From assembly GCF_032842945.2 (NCBI RefSeq), contig NZ_CP146606.1, forward strand, positions 1,244,501-1,308,500: a stretch of DNA of 64,000 nucleotides. The letters are read 5' to 3'. Position numbers and translations under genes: made by a program. Under the pieces are notes generated by a model, which was given only the letters and a program-made list of their open reading frames with translations, was not told the origin of the DNA and did not search any database. This DNA comes from Roseovarius sp. W115. Its GTDB lineage: Bacteria > Pseudomonadota > Alphaproteobacteria > Rhodobacterales > Rhodobacteraceae. Shown piece after piece: positions 1 through 9,030 of the stretch (position 1 is the first letter of the stretch; the number at the start of each line of letters is the position of its first letter).

Positions 1-947
1 TCTGGTGTGCCGAAAGTGGGCGCGCCTGATTGCATGGACATGGTCGCAGCAAACGATCCCATCAGGCAGGGTGCACCAGGGTTAATGAGTTGCACGAGCG
101 CCAGGCCTGCCATCGCCTCGGCCAAAACCTGCGCCAAGGTTCCCGCCACGGTGCAGGGGCTCATCGCGCCGGTCAGCACCCAGGGCGTGCAGGCCACGGG
201 TTGCCCTGCGCGGGCGTATGTCTTCAAAGCGCCCGACATATTGGCATCCATGACCAGCGGCGCGTTGGTGTTGGAGACGCAATAGAGCACAGGCTCTGCC
301 ATCATCCGATCCCCAAATACAATCCGTGCCATATCAATTGCATGGCCCGAGCGTTCCGCACCTATGAAGGCCCCCATAAAGGGCCGGTCAGACCAGCGGA
401 TATGAGCGTACAGCATATCCAGATGCCGCGTGCTGGCGGGCAGGTCGACCGGTTCACACACCACTCCACCCGAATGATGCAGCCAGGGGATTGTCTGGTG
501 TAGCTTCACCAGCGTGACAAAATCGTCGTAACTCGCATAGCGCCGCCCCAGATCCAGATCATGCACAAAGGGCGGTCCCCAGGACGGGCAAAGCACCGTG
601 GCACGCCCTCCCATCTGCACAGAGTTATCCGGCTTCCTAGCCTGCTGTTGAAAAGTAGCAGGTGCTGTGGCCTGAATGGTTTTGCGACAAAAGCCCGGCG
701 CGAACCGTACACAGGTGCCAACTACATCACAGCCCGCTTCGCGAAAGATCTTGAGGACCTCAGGATCGTCATGAAACTCCATACCAGTCTCAGCCAGAAT
801 GCGTTCCGCATTCGTTTCGATCAGCGCAAGCCCCTCTTCGCTCAGCACCGGCAATGGCCCGATCGCGCGCGTCACATAGGGTGCACGCGGTTGAACCGGG
901 CGTTCCGGCCTACGACGTTTCCGCGATGCATTGGACGATCTTGTCAC
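1..947 (-). CDS. MttB-family (trimethylamine/glycine-betaine-type) methyltransferase, 3'-truncated by window edge
   Basis: About 315 residues are readable before the frame runs off the window start. The frame is open from a GTG at 947, preceded by a good ribosome site (GGAGG at 955-959, 7-nt spacing). The N-terminus is basic (SRKRRRPERP). Further motifs such as LSEEGLALIETNAERILAETG and SGAPTFGTP match the MttB family, and the second MttB gene at 12.6-14.2 kb has a closely related GAPAFGTPE. Family members transfer a methyl group from a methylated amine to a corrinoid protein. Many, including those in roseobacters, lack pyrrolysine and act on other quaternary amines or have no known substrate. 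It diverges from a LysR gene, its likely regulator. No corrinoid protein gene lies nearby. Family call is secure, substrate unknown. Confidence 0.85.
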   Translation of the reverse strand, partial: MTRSSNASRKRRRPERPVQPRAPYVTRAIGPLPVLSEEGLALIETNAERILAETGMEFHDDPEVLKIFREAGCDVVGTCVRFAPGFCRKTIQATAPATFQQQARKPDNSVQMGGRATVLCPSWGPPFVHDLDLGRRYASYDDFVTLVKLHQTIPWLHHSGGVVCEPVDLPASTRHLDMLYAHIRWSDRPFMGAFIGAERSGHAIDMARIVFGDRMMAEPVLYCVSNTNAPLVMDANMSGALKTYARAGQPVACTPWVLTGAMSPCTVAGTLAQVLAEAMAGLALVQLINPGAPCLMGSFAATMSMQSGAPTFGTP

Positions 948-1011
948 ATCACATCCTCCCTCACACAGCCTGCGCTCCGCGGCTCGGATCGGTCAATTGA
1001 CAGATTACATC

Positions 1012-1029
1012 ATTAGTATTTCTAATACT
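1012..1029. promoter_or_regulatory. Overlapping palindromes between mttB-1 and lysR, candidate LysR operator
   Basis: ATTAG-TATTT-CTAAT (1012-1026) and AGTATT-TCT-AATACT (1015-1029) are both perfect inverted repeats and overlap each other. They sit 22-39 bp before the lysR start in the short divergent region. The TTAG-N5-CTAA core resembles the dyads bound by LysR-type regulators. Operator function is inferred from position and symmetry. Confidence 0.5.
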
Positions 1030-1051
1030 TTTACCAAGATGGAGCGCATCA

Positions 1052-2023
1052 ATGTCCAAACGCATGTCCACCGACACCAACCTTCTGAAAGCCATGGAGG
1101 TTTATGTCGCCCTGGTCGAAACCGGTCAGATGACCGCCGCTGCCCATCTTGTCGGGATGACTCAATCGGCGGCATCACAGCATATCGCCAATCTCGAACG
1201 CGCCTATGGTACTACGTTGGTGGACCGCACCACGCGCCCGTTGAAGCCGACGCAAACCGGTGAACTTATGTTCCGCCATGCAGCCCGGGTGCTGAATGCT
1301 GTCGCCGATCTTTCCTCAGAAATGCGCCATCAAGGGCCACATCCGATCAGCCGGCTGCGTGTGGGCATGCTGGCCTCCATCGCGACCACTCTGACCGTGC
1401 CACTGGTCAAGCTTGCCAAGGACACGTTCGGGGTCGAAGACATGACATTGCGTGCCGGTCAAAGCGGCGACCATGAAACGCTTTTGCGCACCAAACAGGC
1501 CGATATCGTGATAAGCTCCAATCCCTTTTACGACATGGACGGGCTGGAACGACACTCTGTGCTACAAGAGGCCTTCCTACTTGTACTGCCCGGAGAATAT
1601 GCCGGGCCACAGGATCGCCTGGACGACATTCTGAACACGCTTCCTCTTGTGCGCTTTGCAGATACGACAAGCGTCGGGCGCCAGACCGAACAACATCTAC
1701 GGCGGCTGAAACTGAACATTCCACGCGTTATTCAGGCGGACAGATCCAGCATGGTTACCTCATGTGTAGCCCGGGGGCTTGGCTTTACGCTTCTGACACC
1801 GAGCCTCTTGATGGATGGGTTTGTCGAACAAATGCCGCTGCAGGTGCGTCCCCTTCCTGTCGCAGGTCTATCGCGGCGCATCACTGTTGTGGCGCGAGAC
1901 AAAGAGCTGGGGTCGCTGCCATCCCATTTTGCCAAAACCGCACGGCGCAGCATGGTCGATGTGATCAAGGCGCATATGGGACAGGTCGGTCTTGATGCCG
2001 TGACCGCACCTGAACCAGCATGA
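1052..2023 (+). CDS. LysR-family transcriptional regulator
   Basis: A 323-residue protein with the LysR plan. An N-terminal winged helix-turn-helix spans roughly residues 10-70 (AAAHLVGMTQSAASQHIANLE is the recognition-helix region). A periplasmic-binding-protein-like effector domain follows from about residue 100. The ATG at 1052 has GGAG 8 bases upstream. It is transcribed away from the MttB-like gene on the other strand, the usual arrangement for a LysR gene and its target, so the target is probably that methyltransferase and the co-inducer a methylated amine or its product. This link is inferred from position only. Confidence 0.9.
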   Translation: MSKRMSTDTNLLKAMEVYVALVETGQMTAAAHLVGMTQSAASQHIANLERAYGTTLVDRTTRPLKPTQTGELMFRHAARVLNAVADLSSEMRHQGPHPISRLRVGMLASIATTLTVPLVKLAKDTFGVEDMTLRAGQSGDHETLLRTKQADIVISSNPFYDMDGLERHSVLQEAFLLVLPGEYAGPQDRLDDILNTLPLVRFADTTSVGRQTEQHLRRLKLNIPRVIQADRSSMVTSCVARGLGFTLLTPSLLMDGFVEQMPLQVRPLPVAGLSRRITVVARDKELGSLPSHFAKTARRSMVDVIKAHMGQVGLDAVTAPEPA

Positions 2024-2048
2024 AAAAGCCCGGGCAAATAGCCCGGGC
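2023..2048 (-). terminator. Intrinsic terminator of the F0 ATP synthase operon
   Basis: GCCCGGGC (2028-2035), loop AAATA, GCCCGGGC (2041-2048). On the minus strand the stem is followed directly by TTTTT (2023-2027). It lies just past the atpF stop, and its U-tract overlaps the last base of the convergent lysR stop. Each arm is itself palindromic. There is no clear U-tract on the plus strand. Confidence 0.85.
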
Positions 2049-2086
2049 CCTACATTTTCAGAGTAAAAGGATTTCCCTGCAAGTAC

Positions 2087-2647
2087 TCAGTGCAGCTTGG
2101 CCTCGACCTCGGCAATCGCATCATCGATCAGCGATTTTCCTGCGGTGGCGGTCATATTCTTGGCCACGACGTCCTTGGCAACAGATACCGCAACGGAAAC
2201 AGCCTGGTCACGCACGTCTTTCACAGCGCTGGCCTCAGCCGAGGCAATCTGATCCTCGGCCGCTTTCACACGGCGTACAATAGAGACTTCAAGGTCTTTC
2301 TTCGCCTGTTCCGCAGCTTCCGCGGCTTCCGCCTTGGCTTGCGTCACGATCCGGTCAGCCTGTTCCTGCACTTCTTTCTGTTTGCGCTCATAACTCGCCA
2401 AAAGGCTCTGCGCCTCTTCGCGCAGGGCGCGGGCTTCATCCAGCTCGGCCTTGATCCCCTCGGCGCGCTTGTCCAGCATACCACCGAGCAGGGATGGCAC
2501 CTTGAGATAGAGCAGCACTGCGATGAACAACAGGAAGGAAATCAGCACCACGAAATTCGTGTTGCTCAGCGAAAAGAACGGGCCTTTGGCGGCCAACGCA
2601 GGGCTGGCGGCGCTCACGGCAATGAGTGTGGCAATCAGCTGTTTCAT
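2087..2647 (-). CDS. atpF: ATP synthase F0 subunit b
   Basis: A 186-residue stator subunit. It has an N-terminal hydrophobic stretch ending in AxAA (possibly cleaved or a leader), a membrane segment at about residues 30-50 ([16 protein letters not shown]) and then a long charged Ala/Glu/Lys-rich coiled coil. In photosynthetic-type alphaproteobacterial ATP synthases, b and b' form a heterodimer joining the a subunit to delta. Last gene of the atpI-B-E-F'-F operon, starting 5 bp after atpF'. A strong terminator follows. The F1 genes are not in the window, as expected for this order, where F0 and F1 operons are separate. Confidence 0.93.
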   Translation of the reverse strand: MKQLIATLIAVSAASPALAAKGPFFSLSNTNFVVLISFLLFIAVLLYLKVPSLLGGMLDKRAEGIKAELDEARALREEAQSLLASYERKQKEVQEQADRIVTQAKAEAAEAAEQAKKDLEVSIVRRVKAAEDQIASAEASAVKDVRDQAVSVAVSVAKDVVAKNMTATAGKSLIDDAIAEVEAKLH

Positions 2648-2652
2648 GGTGA

Positions 2653-3207
2653 TTACCCTTTCAATTTCGCTGTCACAGAGGACGTGATCGACCGCGCATC
2701 GGCTTTCACGCCCATGGCAGAAATCAGTTCCTTGGCCGTATCCTTGGCCACGTCCTTAACACTTTCCAGCGCATTGGCGCGGATTTCGGCAATCGCCTTT
2801 TCACCTTCGGCTGCCTTTGCGGCAATCTCGGCATCCGCCTTGGCGGTGGCCACGTCGAGCTCGGCTTTGATATCGGCCTTGGTTTCGGCCACGATGTTCT
2901 GCGCCTCGGCACGGGCATCCGCCAGCGCCTTGTTATAGGCCTCTTCGGCTTCCTGCGCCTTGACCTTCAGATCTTCGGCTGCGGCCAGGTCATTCGTAAT
3001 GGTCCCCTGACGCTCGGACAGAACCGCCGCAATCCGCGGCAGCGCAATGCGCGACAGGATGAAAAAGATCACGATGAGCGTAATCACCAGCCAGAAGACC
3101 TGATTGCCCATCCATTCGCCGCAGAGCTGCGGCATGCCAATGGCCCCACCACCTGCGTCTACACAGGCGCTGGCTGTACCGGCTGCATCATGCGTTTCGC
3201 TCGCCAT
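2653..3207 (-). CDS. atpF2: ATP synthase F0 subunit b'
   Basis: A 184-residue divergent paralogue of subunit b. It has a short N-terminal extension with three Cys residues, one membrane segment ([20 protein letters not shown], about residues 38-57) and a long Ala/Glu/Lys-rich coiled coil. It pairs with the b subunit encoded immediately downstream. A 10-bp perfect hairpin (3242-3266) separates it from atpE upstream. The start is the ATG at 3207, behind a GGAGGA-type ribosome site. Confidence 0.93.
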   Translation of the reverse strand: MASETHDAAGTASACVDAGGGAIGMPQLCGEWMGNQVFWLVITLIVIFFILSRIALPRIAAVLSERQGTITNDLAAAEDLKVKAQEAEEAYNKALADARAEAQNIVAETKADIKAELDVATAKADAEIAAKAAEGEKAIAEIRANALESVKDVAKDTAKELISAMGVKADARSITSSVTAKLKG

Positions 3208-3241
3208 TGTCGCGTCCTCCTTGGGAACTTCCGATTACTGA

Positions 3242-3266
3242 GGGTGAAAGGCCCCGCCTTTCACCC
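3242..3266 (-). promoter_or_regulatory. Intercistronic hairpin downstream of atpE
   Basis: GGGTGAAAGG (3242-3251), loop of 5, CCTTTCACCC (3257-3266): a perfect 10-bp stem between atpE and atpF'. No U-tract follows on the minus strand, so it is more likely an mRNA stabiliser or processing site than a full terminator. It would protect the 3' end of an atpE-containing message, consistent with the need for many c subunits per complex. Confidence 0.6.
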
Positions 3267-3293
3267 CTGCGTAAGGATTAGGTTCCGCTTGGT

Positions 3294-3530
3294 TTAGACA
3301 GCGAACATCAGCAGAAGGGCAACGAGGAACGAGAAGATCCCCAGCGCTTCCGAGAACGCGATACCGATGAACATGGTTGCGGTCTGGCCACCGGCTGCTG
3401 ACGGGTTACGCAAAGCGCCCGACAGGAAGTTCCCAACAACGTGGCCCACACCCACAGCAGCACCGCCCATGCCTGTACAGGCCAGACCAGCACCGATGTA
3501 TGCACCCATTTGTACGACGTCACCTTCCAT
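3294..3530 (-). CDS. atpE: ATP synthase F0 subunit c
   Basis: A 78-residue hairpin of two membrane helices joined by a polar loop. The first helix is glycine-rich ([20 protein letters not shown]). The proton-carrying carboxylate is the Glu in [10 protein letters not shown] in the second helix. The protein forms the oligomeric rotor ring in the inner membrane. Length and motifs are typical. The gene is flanked by strong RNA hairpins on both sides (3571-3618 upstream, 3242-3266 downstream), which may raise its expression relative to neighbours. Confidence 0.96.
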   Translation of the reverse strand: MEGDVVQMGAYIGAGLACTGMGGAAVGVGHVVGNFLSGALRNPSAAGGQTATMFIGIAFSEALGIFSFLVALLLMFAV

Positions 3531-3570
3531 TTGATTTCTCCTTACGATGGAATGTCAGTTGTCTCTTCAT

Positions 3571-3618
3571 GCGGGCGAACCCGCGGTTGTTTCGGTAGGG
3601 TGGGCAATCCTGCCCACC
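3571..3618 (-). promoter_or_regulatory. Tandem hairpins between atpB and atpE
   Basis: Two perfect stems in the 89-bp gap. In transcript order: GGTGGGCA-loop of 4-TGCCCACC (3599-3618), 1 bp past the atpB stop, then GCGGG-UUCG-CCCGC (3571-3584) with a UUCG tetraloop closed by G-C. Neither has a U-tract. They probably act as partial attenuators, RNase barriers or processing sites setting atpE levels. Function is inferred. Confidence 0.6.
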
Positions 3619-3619
3619 A

Positions 3620-4396
3620 TCAATGATGCGGATGAAGCGCGTCCTTCAGATAGACGCAGGTCAGGATCGTAAAGACGTAAGCCTGAATAAAGCTCACCAG
3701 CACCTCAAGCGCGTAAATCGCTGTGATTGCGATGATCGACAAGGGCGTGACCACAACACCGATCCAGCCAATCAGGATCATTGGCGCAAAGGCCGCGAAC
3801 ACTTTGATCACCGCGTGACCCGCCATCATGTTGCCCGCCAAACGAATGGAGTGGCTGACGGGGCGCACGAAGTAGGAAATCACCTCAATCAGCGCCAGAA
3901 CGGGGCGCAACACCAATGGCGCCGAACTGATCCAGAAAACGCCCAGGAACCCGGCTCCGTTCTTGACAAAGCCCAGGATTGTCACCGCCAGGAACACCGC
4001 CATCGCCATCACAGCTGTGACCGCGATATGGCTTGTTGTGGTGAAAGACCCTGGAATAAGCCCAAGGAAGTTCGAGAAGACGATGAACATGAACAGCGTC
4101 ATGATGTAAGGAAAGTATGGCAGAGCATCCTTGCCCGCCACGTCCTCAACCATCTTGCGAATGAACCCATACGCCAGCTCGGCAATCGACTGGATCCGCG
4201 TCGGGATCGTGGACCGCCCGGATGTGCCCAGAACCAGAAGCGCAAAGATCGCCAGAACCGTCAGCGCCATCCAGAATGTCACGTTTGTCACTGTGAACAG
4301 CCCGACAGGCCCATCCCCAAAAAGAGGTTTTACAATGAACTGATCCATCGGGTGGAATACCAGTTCTGCGCCGCCTTCTTTTGTGTCTTCCGCCAT
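3620..4396 (-). CDS. atpB: ATP synthase F0 subunit a
   Basis: A 258-residue polytopic membrane protein forming the proton half-channels next to the c-ring. The essential arginine is seen in [13 protein letters not shown]. Five to six hydrophobic segments follow an amphipathic N-terminus ([12 protein letters not shown]). It begins 11 bp after atpI and is separated from atpE by tandem hairpins. Length is typical for alphaproteobacteria. Confidence 0.96.
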   Translation of the reverse strand: MAEDTKEGGAELVFHPMDQFIVKPLFGDGPVGLFTVTNVTFWMALTVLAIFALLVLGTSGRSTIPTRIQSIAELAYGFIRKMVEDVAGKDALPYFPYIMTLFMFIVFSNFLGLIPGSFTTTSHIAVTAVMAMAVFLAVTILGFVKNGAGFLGVFWISSAPLVLRPVLALIEVISYFVRPVSHSIRLAGNMMAGHAVIKVFAAFAPMILIGWIGVVVTPLSIIAITAIYALEVLVSFIQAYVFTILTCVYLKDALHPHH

Positions 4397-4407
4397 CTTG
4401 CGTCCTC

Positions 4408-4749
4408 TTACTCGTCGCCCTTGCGGGCCGCGTTCGTCTTTGGCGTCTCCGCCTCTTGTGCCTGCTGGATTTCCTGTGCGCTGCGCATCATCGTCTTGAT
4501 GCCTGCCGCCAAACCCAGCAACGTAAACAGAATGAGAAAGATCGGCAGCGTCCCAAAGAGGTAATCCAGCCCGTATCCCATTCCAAAGCCGATCCCCAGA
4601 CCAGCCACCAATTCGATCACCATCCGCCAGGCCTGCTGCGCCTGAGAGTAGTGGTTGTCCATGTGGGGCGCGGGCGCGTCTTTTTCCTTCAGCGCCTCGA
4701 TCCGTCGTTCAAGCTGCTCTAGCTGCTCGCGTCGGTCTGGATCGCTCAC
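4408..4749 (-). CDS. atpI: AtpI-like ATP synthase assembly protein
   Basis: 113 residues from a GTG at 4749, preceded by GGAGGGG with good spacing. A start 16 codons upstream is possible but has no ribosome site. An N-terminal charged helix ([18 protein letters not shown]) is followed by two hydrophobic segments ([22 protein letters not shown] and [18 protein letters not shown]) typical of AtpI/gene 1 proteins, which assist c-ring assembly. First gene of the operon. Confidence 0.88.
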   Translation of the reverse strand: MSDPDRREQLEQLERRIEALKEKDAPAPHMDNHYSQAQQAWRMVIELVAGLGIGFGMGYGLDYLFGTLPIFLILFTLLGLAAGIKTMMRSAQEIQQAQEAETPKTNAARKGDE

Positions 4750-4775
4750 TTTATCCCCTCCGGAACCTTGTGCAT

Positions 4776-4804
4776 GTGCTATGCGGCAAGGGGGCATGAG
4801 TCAA
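4776..4804 (-). promoter_or_regulatory. Putative promoter of the atp F0 operon
   Basis: On the minus strand TTGACT (4804-4799) is a good -35. After 17 bp there is TAGCAC (4781-4776), a weak -10. It lies about 30 bp before the atpI GTG. The -10 is poor, so the call is tentative. Confidence 0.3.
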
Positions 4805-4902
4805 CCCGACCCAGTAGAAGGCTAACTACCTGATTCAAAATTATTATTTTAGTGTGCGTGACTGCGCCGCAGGGGCAACTTCCGGCGATTTCAAGCCAAA
4901 GC

Positions 4903-4927
4903 AATATTCAACCAACTGGTTGATATT
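4903..4927. promoter_or_regulatory. Imperfect palindrome in the atpI/proX intergenic region
   Basis: TCAACCA-AC-TGGTTGA (4908-4923) is a perfect 7-bp dyad, extended by AATA/TATT with one bulged T (4903-4927). It lies about 150 bp upstream of atpI and about 80 bp past the end of proX, in an AT-rich stretch. It could be an operator for the atp operon. There is no U-tract, so it is not a clear terminator for proX. Confidence 0.4.
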
Positions 4928-5002
4928 CAAAACCACACCGGCTTCTTTCTTGTCTCAAATACCCAGATAAAACCAAACCAAACGCCTAGCGGACAATCTG
5001 GT

Positions 5003-5536
5003 TCACATATCCAGCCAAGTCACCTCAGCCCCCCAATTCTTCAGCAATTTCAACAGATCATCAGGCCGGATCGCCACCGTCCGATCATTGACCAGCGGAT
5101 GCACATGAACCCATTCAGCGGTCTTTATCGTGGTGTCCATGAAAAGCGTCACACCTTTGTCTGCCCCAGTGACCATCGCCAAGGGGCTGACTGCGCCAGG
5201 CCGTACACCCAAATGCTCCATCAAACGATCTGCTGACCCGAACGACAAGCCAGCCGTGCCCATAGCCGCACCCAGCGTCTTGAGGTCCACCGCACGATCC
5301 TGCTCCAACACGACAAGATGATTCCGCTTCTTTCGATCCCGCAGATAGAAATTCTTGATGTTCGTACGCCCTGCGCCACCAGGTACAATATGCCCCTGCA
5401 CTGTCTTGGCATCCTCCACCGTGCGCAGCGGGATGTGTTCATAGAACTCAAAGTCGATCCCTGCCGCCCGCAACTGATCGAGCAAAGCGTCCGAGGTGAC
5501 AGGCAACGTGTCCTGATAGGCAGAAGAAGCGTCCAT
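5003..5536 (-). CDS. proX: ProX/YbaK-type prolyl-tRNA editing (deacylase) protein
   Basis: 177 residues from the ATG at 5536, with GGGG a few bases upstream. The frame extends further upstream, but without a ribosome site or conserved residues. The YbaK/aminoacyl-tRNA editing domain fills the protein. TNIKNFYLRDRKKRNHLVVL contains the lysine region that forms the substrate pocket, and GVRPGAVSPLAM is the family's glycine-rich motif. The free-standing form hydrolyses mischarged Ala-tRNA(Pro) or Cys-tRNA(Pro). No operon partner is apparent. Confidence 0.88.
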   Translation of the reverse strand: MDASSAYQDTLPVTSDALLDQLRAAGIDFEFYEHIPLRTVEDAKTVQGHIVPGGAGRTNIKNFYLRDRKKRNHLVVLEQDRAVDLKTLGAAMGTAGLSFGSADRLMEHLGVRPGAVSPLAMVTGADKGVTLFMDTTIKTAEWVHVHPLVNDRTVAIRPDDLLKLLKNWGAEVTWLDM

Positions 5537-5737
5537 GATAAACCCCTGACAGTCCGATGATTGTCTTGCCTCACGATTACGCGGACCACAAGCAAAGGCT
5601 CTAGAGGGAATAACAGTCCTGCAAACGCAAACCACGAAGTCAACGAGCGGAACAGAGCAGCTTGGCTTCCGAATGAAACTGGACGATAGAGAAACCTCCG
5701 GTTCACGACCCGCCCTCATGCCCAAGGCTTGCCCACA

Positions 5738-6574
5738 ATGCTGCGCATTTTCCTCCTCATCTTCGCTGCGATGAGCCTCATCGTCTTGGGCGACACGGCG
5801 GGTAAAACACTCATTGCGATGGGCGTGACCCCGATCACAGTGGCATGGACACGGTTCGGGATCGCGGCGCTTTTGCTCTGGCCGCTCTGTGCACTCACCA
5901 AGGATGACCTTCCGGCAATCCGTGACTGGCGGCTTTGGCTGCGCGCCGGGTTCATTGCCGGAGGCATCATCTGCATCCTGACTGCCTTGCGCACTGAGCC
6001 CATCGCCGATGTCTTCGGCGTCTTCTTTGTCGGGCCGATGGTTTCCTACCTGCTCTCGGCGGTGTTCCTGAAAGAAGAGATCACGGCCACGCGGACCGCC
6101 CTTTTGGGTCTGGGATTTTGCGGTGTTCTGCTGGTGGTCAAGCCGGGCTTCGGCGTCTCTCCTGGCTTACTTTGGGCGCTCTTGGCTGGTGTGTTTTACG
6201 GGGCTTATCTGACGGCGACGCGGTGGCTCGCCACGGAGATCCGACCGCGCCTTTTGCTCTTTTCGCAACTTATCATTGGCGCGATCCTTCTCGCACCGAT
6301 TGGTCTGGCCCAGAGCCTGCCCGCGCTGACACTGCCCCTCTCCGTCCTGATCCTGGCCAGCGCGATGGCGTCGGCGGCGGGCAACTTCATCCTTGTGTCG
6401 GTCAACCGCACGACACCGGCCAGTGTGGTGTCGCCGCTTATCTACACCCAGCTCATCGCCGCGACGATTGCGGGTTTCATATTCTTTGATGACCTGCCCG
6501 ATGCGGTGGCGCTCAGCGGGTTGGGACTGATCCTTTTCTCGGGATTGTTCTCGCTGCGCCTTGCCAAAACCTGA
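5738..6574 (+). CDS. EamA/DMT-superfamily transporter
   Basis: 278 residues from the ATG at 5738. A TTG at 5729 is in frame, but ATG with AAGG about 10 bases upstream is preferred. About ten hydrophobic helices form two EamA repeats; the end of the second (ASVVSPLIYTQLIAATIAGF) is typical. Family members export metabolites or amino-acid derivatives across the inner membrane. Substrate cannot be inferred. No adjacent operon partner. Confidence 0.85.
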   Translation: MLRIFLLIFAAMSLIVLGDTAGKTLIAMGVTPITVAWTRFGIAALLLWPLCALTKDDLPAIRDWRLWLRAGFIAGGIICILTALRTEPIADVFGVFFVGPMVSYLLSAVFLKEEITATRTALLGLGFCGVLLVVKPGFGVSPGLLWALLAGVFYGAYLTATRWLATEIRPRLLLFSQLIIGAILLAPIGLAQSLPALTLPLSVLILASAMASAAGNFILVSVNRTTPASVVSPLIYTQLIAATIAGFIFFDDLPDAVALSGLGLILFSGLFSLRLAKT

Positions 6575-6618
6575 ACGCACCGAGCGCAGGGTTCACCTGC
6601 CCGTTCTGCCCCACGCGC

Positions 6619-6648
6619 ACCGACGCAATACCGACGCAACACCGATGC
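6619..6648. repeat. Short direct repeat upstream of pnp
   Basis: ACCGACGCAAT (6619-6629) is followed head-to-tail by ACCGACGCAAC (6630-6640) and a partial third copy ACCGATGC (6641-6648). The 11-bp spacing would put the units on one DNA face. It may be a binding site or chance repetition between the EamA gene and pnp. Confidence 0.4.
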
Positions 6649-6794
6649 TCAAAAGCCCTTGATTTCTTGGCATTAACCATGATTCGCCCACAGTGTTGCG
6701 TTCTGCGCTTCCCAAACGCGATAAAACCCTGTAAGCCGCGCGCATCTGAAACGTGACGCTTTAGACCCCGGCGCATGAAATGATGAAAGGGGTC

Positions 6795-6851
6795 GGTGGC
6801 AATGGGGCCACCAATGCAACGGAGGACCCGAGAGGGCTCGGGAGTGCCTCC
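6795..6851 (+). promoter_or_regulatory. Structured 5' leader of pnp
   Basis: Two hairpins lie just before pnp. GGTGGC (6795-6800)/GCCACC (6807-6812) is the first. CCCGAG (6827-6832)/CTCGGG (6837-6842) is the second, enclosed by an outer GGAGG (6821-6825)/CCTCC (6847-6851) pairing. In enterobacteria, pnp is autoregulated through RNase III cleavage of a leader stem and decay by PNPase. A comparable mechanism is plausible here but inferred. Confidence 0.55.
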
Positions 6852-6866
6852 AGATAGGATGCTTTG

Positions 6867-9008
6867 ATGTTCAACGAAGTGAAAAAATCAATCCAGTGGG
6901 GCGAGGAAACGCTGACACTGGAAACGGGCAAGGTTGCCCGCCAGGCCGATGGGTCTGTTATTGCAACGCTGGGTGAAACCTCGGTCATGGCCAACGTGAC
7001 CTTTGCCAAGCAACCCCGTGAAGGGCAGGATTTCTTTCCTCTGACCGTTCACTACCAAGAGAAATATTATGCCGCCGGTAAAGTGCCCGGTGGCTTCTTC
7101 AAACGCGAGGCCCGCCCGACAGAGAAAGAAACTCTGACCGCGCGCCTCATTGACCGCCCGATCCGTCCGCTCTTTGTCAGCGGGTTCAAAAACGAAGTTC
7201 TGGTGATGTGCACCGTGCTCAGCCATGATCTCGTCAACGATCCTGACATTGTAGCGATGATCGCGGCCTCTGCGGCTCTGACTATTTCGGGCGCGCCATT
7301 CATGGGCCCAATCGCAGGCTGCCGTGTGGGCTATGAGGGTGGCGACTATATCCTGAACCCCGAGGTCGACGATATGCACGACCTGCGTAACAACCCCGAG
7401 CAGCGTCTCGATCTGGTTGTGGCGGGCACCAAGAACGCCGTGATGATGGTTGAGTCCGAGGCCTATGAGCTGACCGAAGAGGAAATGCTCGGCGCGGTCA
7501 CATTCGCGCATGCGCAGATTCAGCCGGTGATCGACCTGATCATTTCGCTAGCCGAAGAAGCCGCGAAGGAACCATTTGACTATCAGGCGCCAGACATCTC
7601 AGAGCTTTATGCAGCCGTGAAAGCTGCTGGTGAGGCCAAGCTTGTTGAGGCCTATAAAATTCAGGACAAACAGGATCGCACAACCGCCCAGAACGAGGCG
7701 CGCGCGCATATTCTTGAAAGCCTGACGGAAGAGCAGCGCGAGGACATCAACGTTGTCCAGGCGATCAAAAAGCTCGAAGCGTCGATCCTGCGCGGCGACA
7801 TTGTGAAATCCGGCAAGCGGATTGATGGCCGTGCTCTGGATCAGGTTCGCCCCATCGTGTGCGAAACCGGCCTTCTGCCGCGCACACATGGCTCAGCGCT
7901 CTTTACGCGCGGTGAGACACAAGGCCTTGTCGTGACCACGCTTGGTACGGGCGATGATGAGCAATTCATTGACGCGCTGCATGGCAACTTCAAATCCAAC
8001 TTCCTGCTGCACTACAACTTCCCACCCTATTCGGTTGGCGAAGCGGGCCGTGTGGGCCCTCCAGGACGTCGTGAAATCGGTCACGGCAAGCTGGCATGGC
8101 GTGCGCTGCAGGCTGTTTTGCCTGCGGCAACGGACTTCCCTTACACCGTGCGTGTGGTTTCTGAGATCACTGAGTCCAACGGCTCCAGCTCCATGGCATC
8201 GGTCTGTGGTGGTTCGCTCAGCATGATGGACGCGGGTGTGCCGCTCAAAGCTCCAGTGGCCGGTGTGGCCATGGGCCTGGTTCTGGAAGAGGATGGTTCC
8301 TATGGCATCCTGACCGACATCCTTGGCGACGAGGATCACCTCGGCGACATGGACTTCAAGGTCGCGGGTACAGAGAACGGCATCACGTCTTTGCAGATGG
8401 ACATCAAGGTCGCGGGCATCACGCCTGAGATCATGGAGAAAGCCCTGGCGCAGGCCAAAGCGGGCCGTCTGCACATCCTGGGCGAGATGGCCAAGGCTCT
8501 TACAGAGGCCGGTGACTTCTCAGTCCATGCACCGCGCATCGAGACCATGCAGATCCCAACCGACAAGATCCGTGAAGTGATCGGGTCGGGCGGCAAGGTG
8601 ATCCGTGAAATCGTTGAAGTGTCCGGCGCCAAGGTCGACATCAATGACGAAGGCACAATCAAGATCGCATCGCCCAATGGCGAGGCCATTCAGAAAGCGT
8701 ATGACATGATCCATGCGATCGTGGCTGAGCCAGAAGAAGGTGCCATCTACACCGGCACCGTCGTGAAGATCGTCGACTTCGGCGCCTTCGTGAACTTCTT
8801 CGGCAAGCGCGACGGCCTTGTGCATGTCAGCCAGATCGAAAACCGCCGCCTGAACCATCCTTCGGACGTTCTGAAGGAAGGTCAGGAAGTCAAAGTCAAA
8901 CTTCTTGGCTTTGATGATCGCGGCAAGGTGCGCCTGTCGATGAAAGTTGTCGATCAGGAAACCGGCGAAGAAGTCAAACAAGAGAAGAAAGAAAAAGACG
9001 ACGCTTGA
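6867..9008 (+). CDS. pnp: Polyribonucleotide nucleotidyltransferase (PNPase)
   Basis: 713 residues from the ATG at 6867 (AGGA at 6856-6859); an in-frame TTG just upstream is less likely. The order is two RNase PH domains (about residues 10-230 and 310-530), a KH domain ([13 protein letters not shown] carries the GxxG loop) and an S1 RNA-binding domain ([22 protein letters not shown]), with a charged tail. It degrades RNA 3' to 5' by phosphorolysis and works with RNase E in the degradosome. A leader of hairpins precedes it and a strong terminator follows. rpsO, often its neighbour, is not within the window. Confidence 0.97.
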   Translation: MFNEVKKSIQWGEETLTLETGKVARQADGSVIATLGETSVMANVTFAKQPREGQDFFPLTVHYQEKYYAAGKVPGGFFKREARPTEKETLTARLIDRPIRPLFVSGFKNEVLVMCTVLSHDLVNDPDIVAMIAASAALTISGAPFMGPIAGCRVGYEGGDYILNPEVDDMHDLRNNPEQRLDLVVAGTKNAVMMVESEAYELTEEEMLGAVTFAHAQIQPVIDLIISLAEEAAKEPFDYQAPDISELYAAVKAAGEAKLVEAYKIQDKQDRTTAQNEARAHILESLTEEQREDINVVQAIKKLEASILRGDIVKSGKRIDGRALDQVRPIVCETGLLPRTHGSALFTRGETQGLVVTTLGTGDDEQFIDALHGNFKSNFLLHYNFPPYSVGEAGRVGPPGRREIGHGKLAWRALQAVLPAATDFPYTVRVVSEITESNGSSSMASVCGGSLSMMDAGVPLKAPVAGVAMGLVLEEDGSYGILTDILGDEDHLGDMDFKVAGTENGITSLQMDIKVAGITPEIMEKALAQAKAGRLHILGEMAKALTEAGDFSVHAPRIETMQIPTDKIREVIGSGGKVIREIVEVSGAKVDINDEGTIKIASPNGEAIQKAYDMIHAIVAEPEEGAIYTGTVVKIVDFGAFVNFFGKRDGLVHVSQIENRRLNHPSDVLKEGQEVKVKLLGFDDRGKVRLSMKVVDQETGEEVKQEKKEKDDA

Positions 9009-9030
9009 GTGAAGCGATCTTTTTGAACAG

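Noticed and set aside
30..503. Plus-strand open frame of 157 codons
   Set aside because: It lies opposite the MttB-like gene, which has family motifs and a proper ribosome site; no similarity or start signals.
2090..2938. Plus-strand frame of 282 codons across atpF and atpF'
   Set aside because: Antisense shadow of two well-supported ATP synthase genes; His/Arg-rich composition typical of such shadows.
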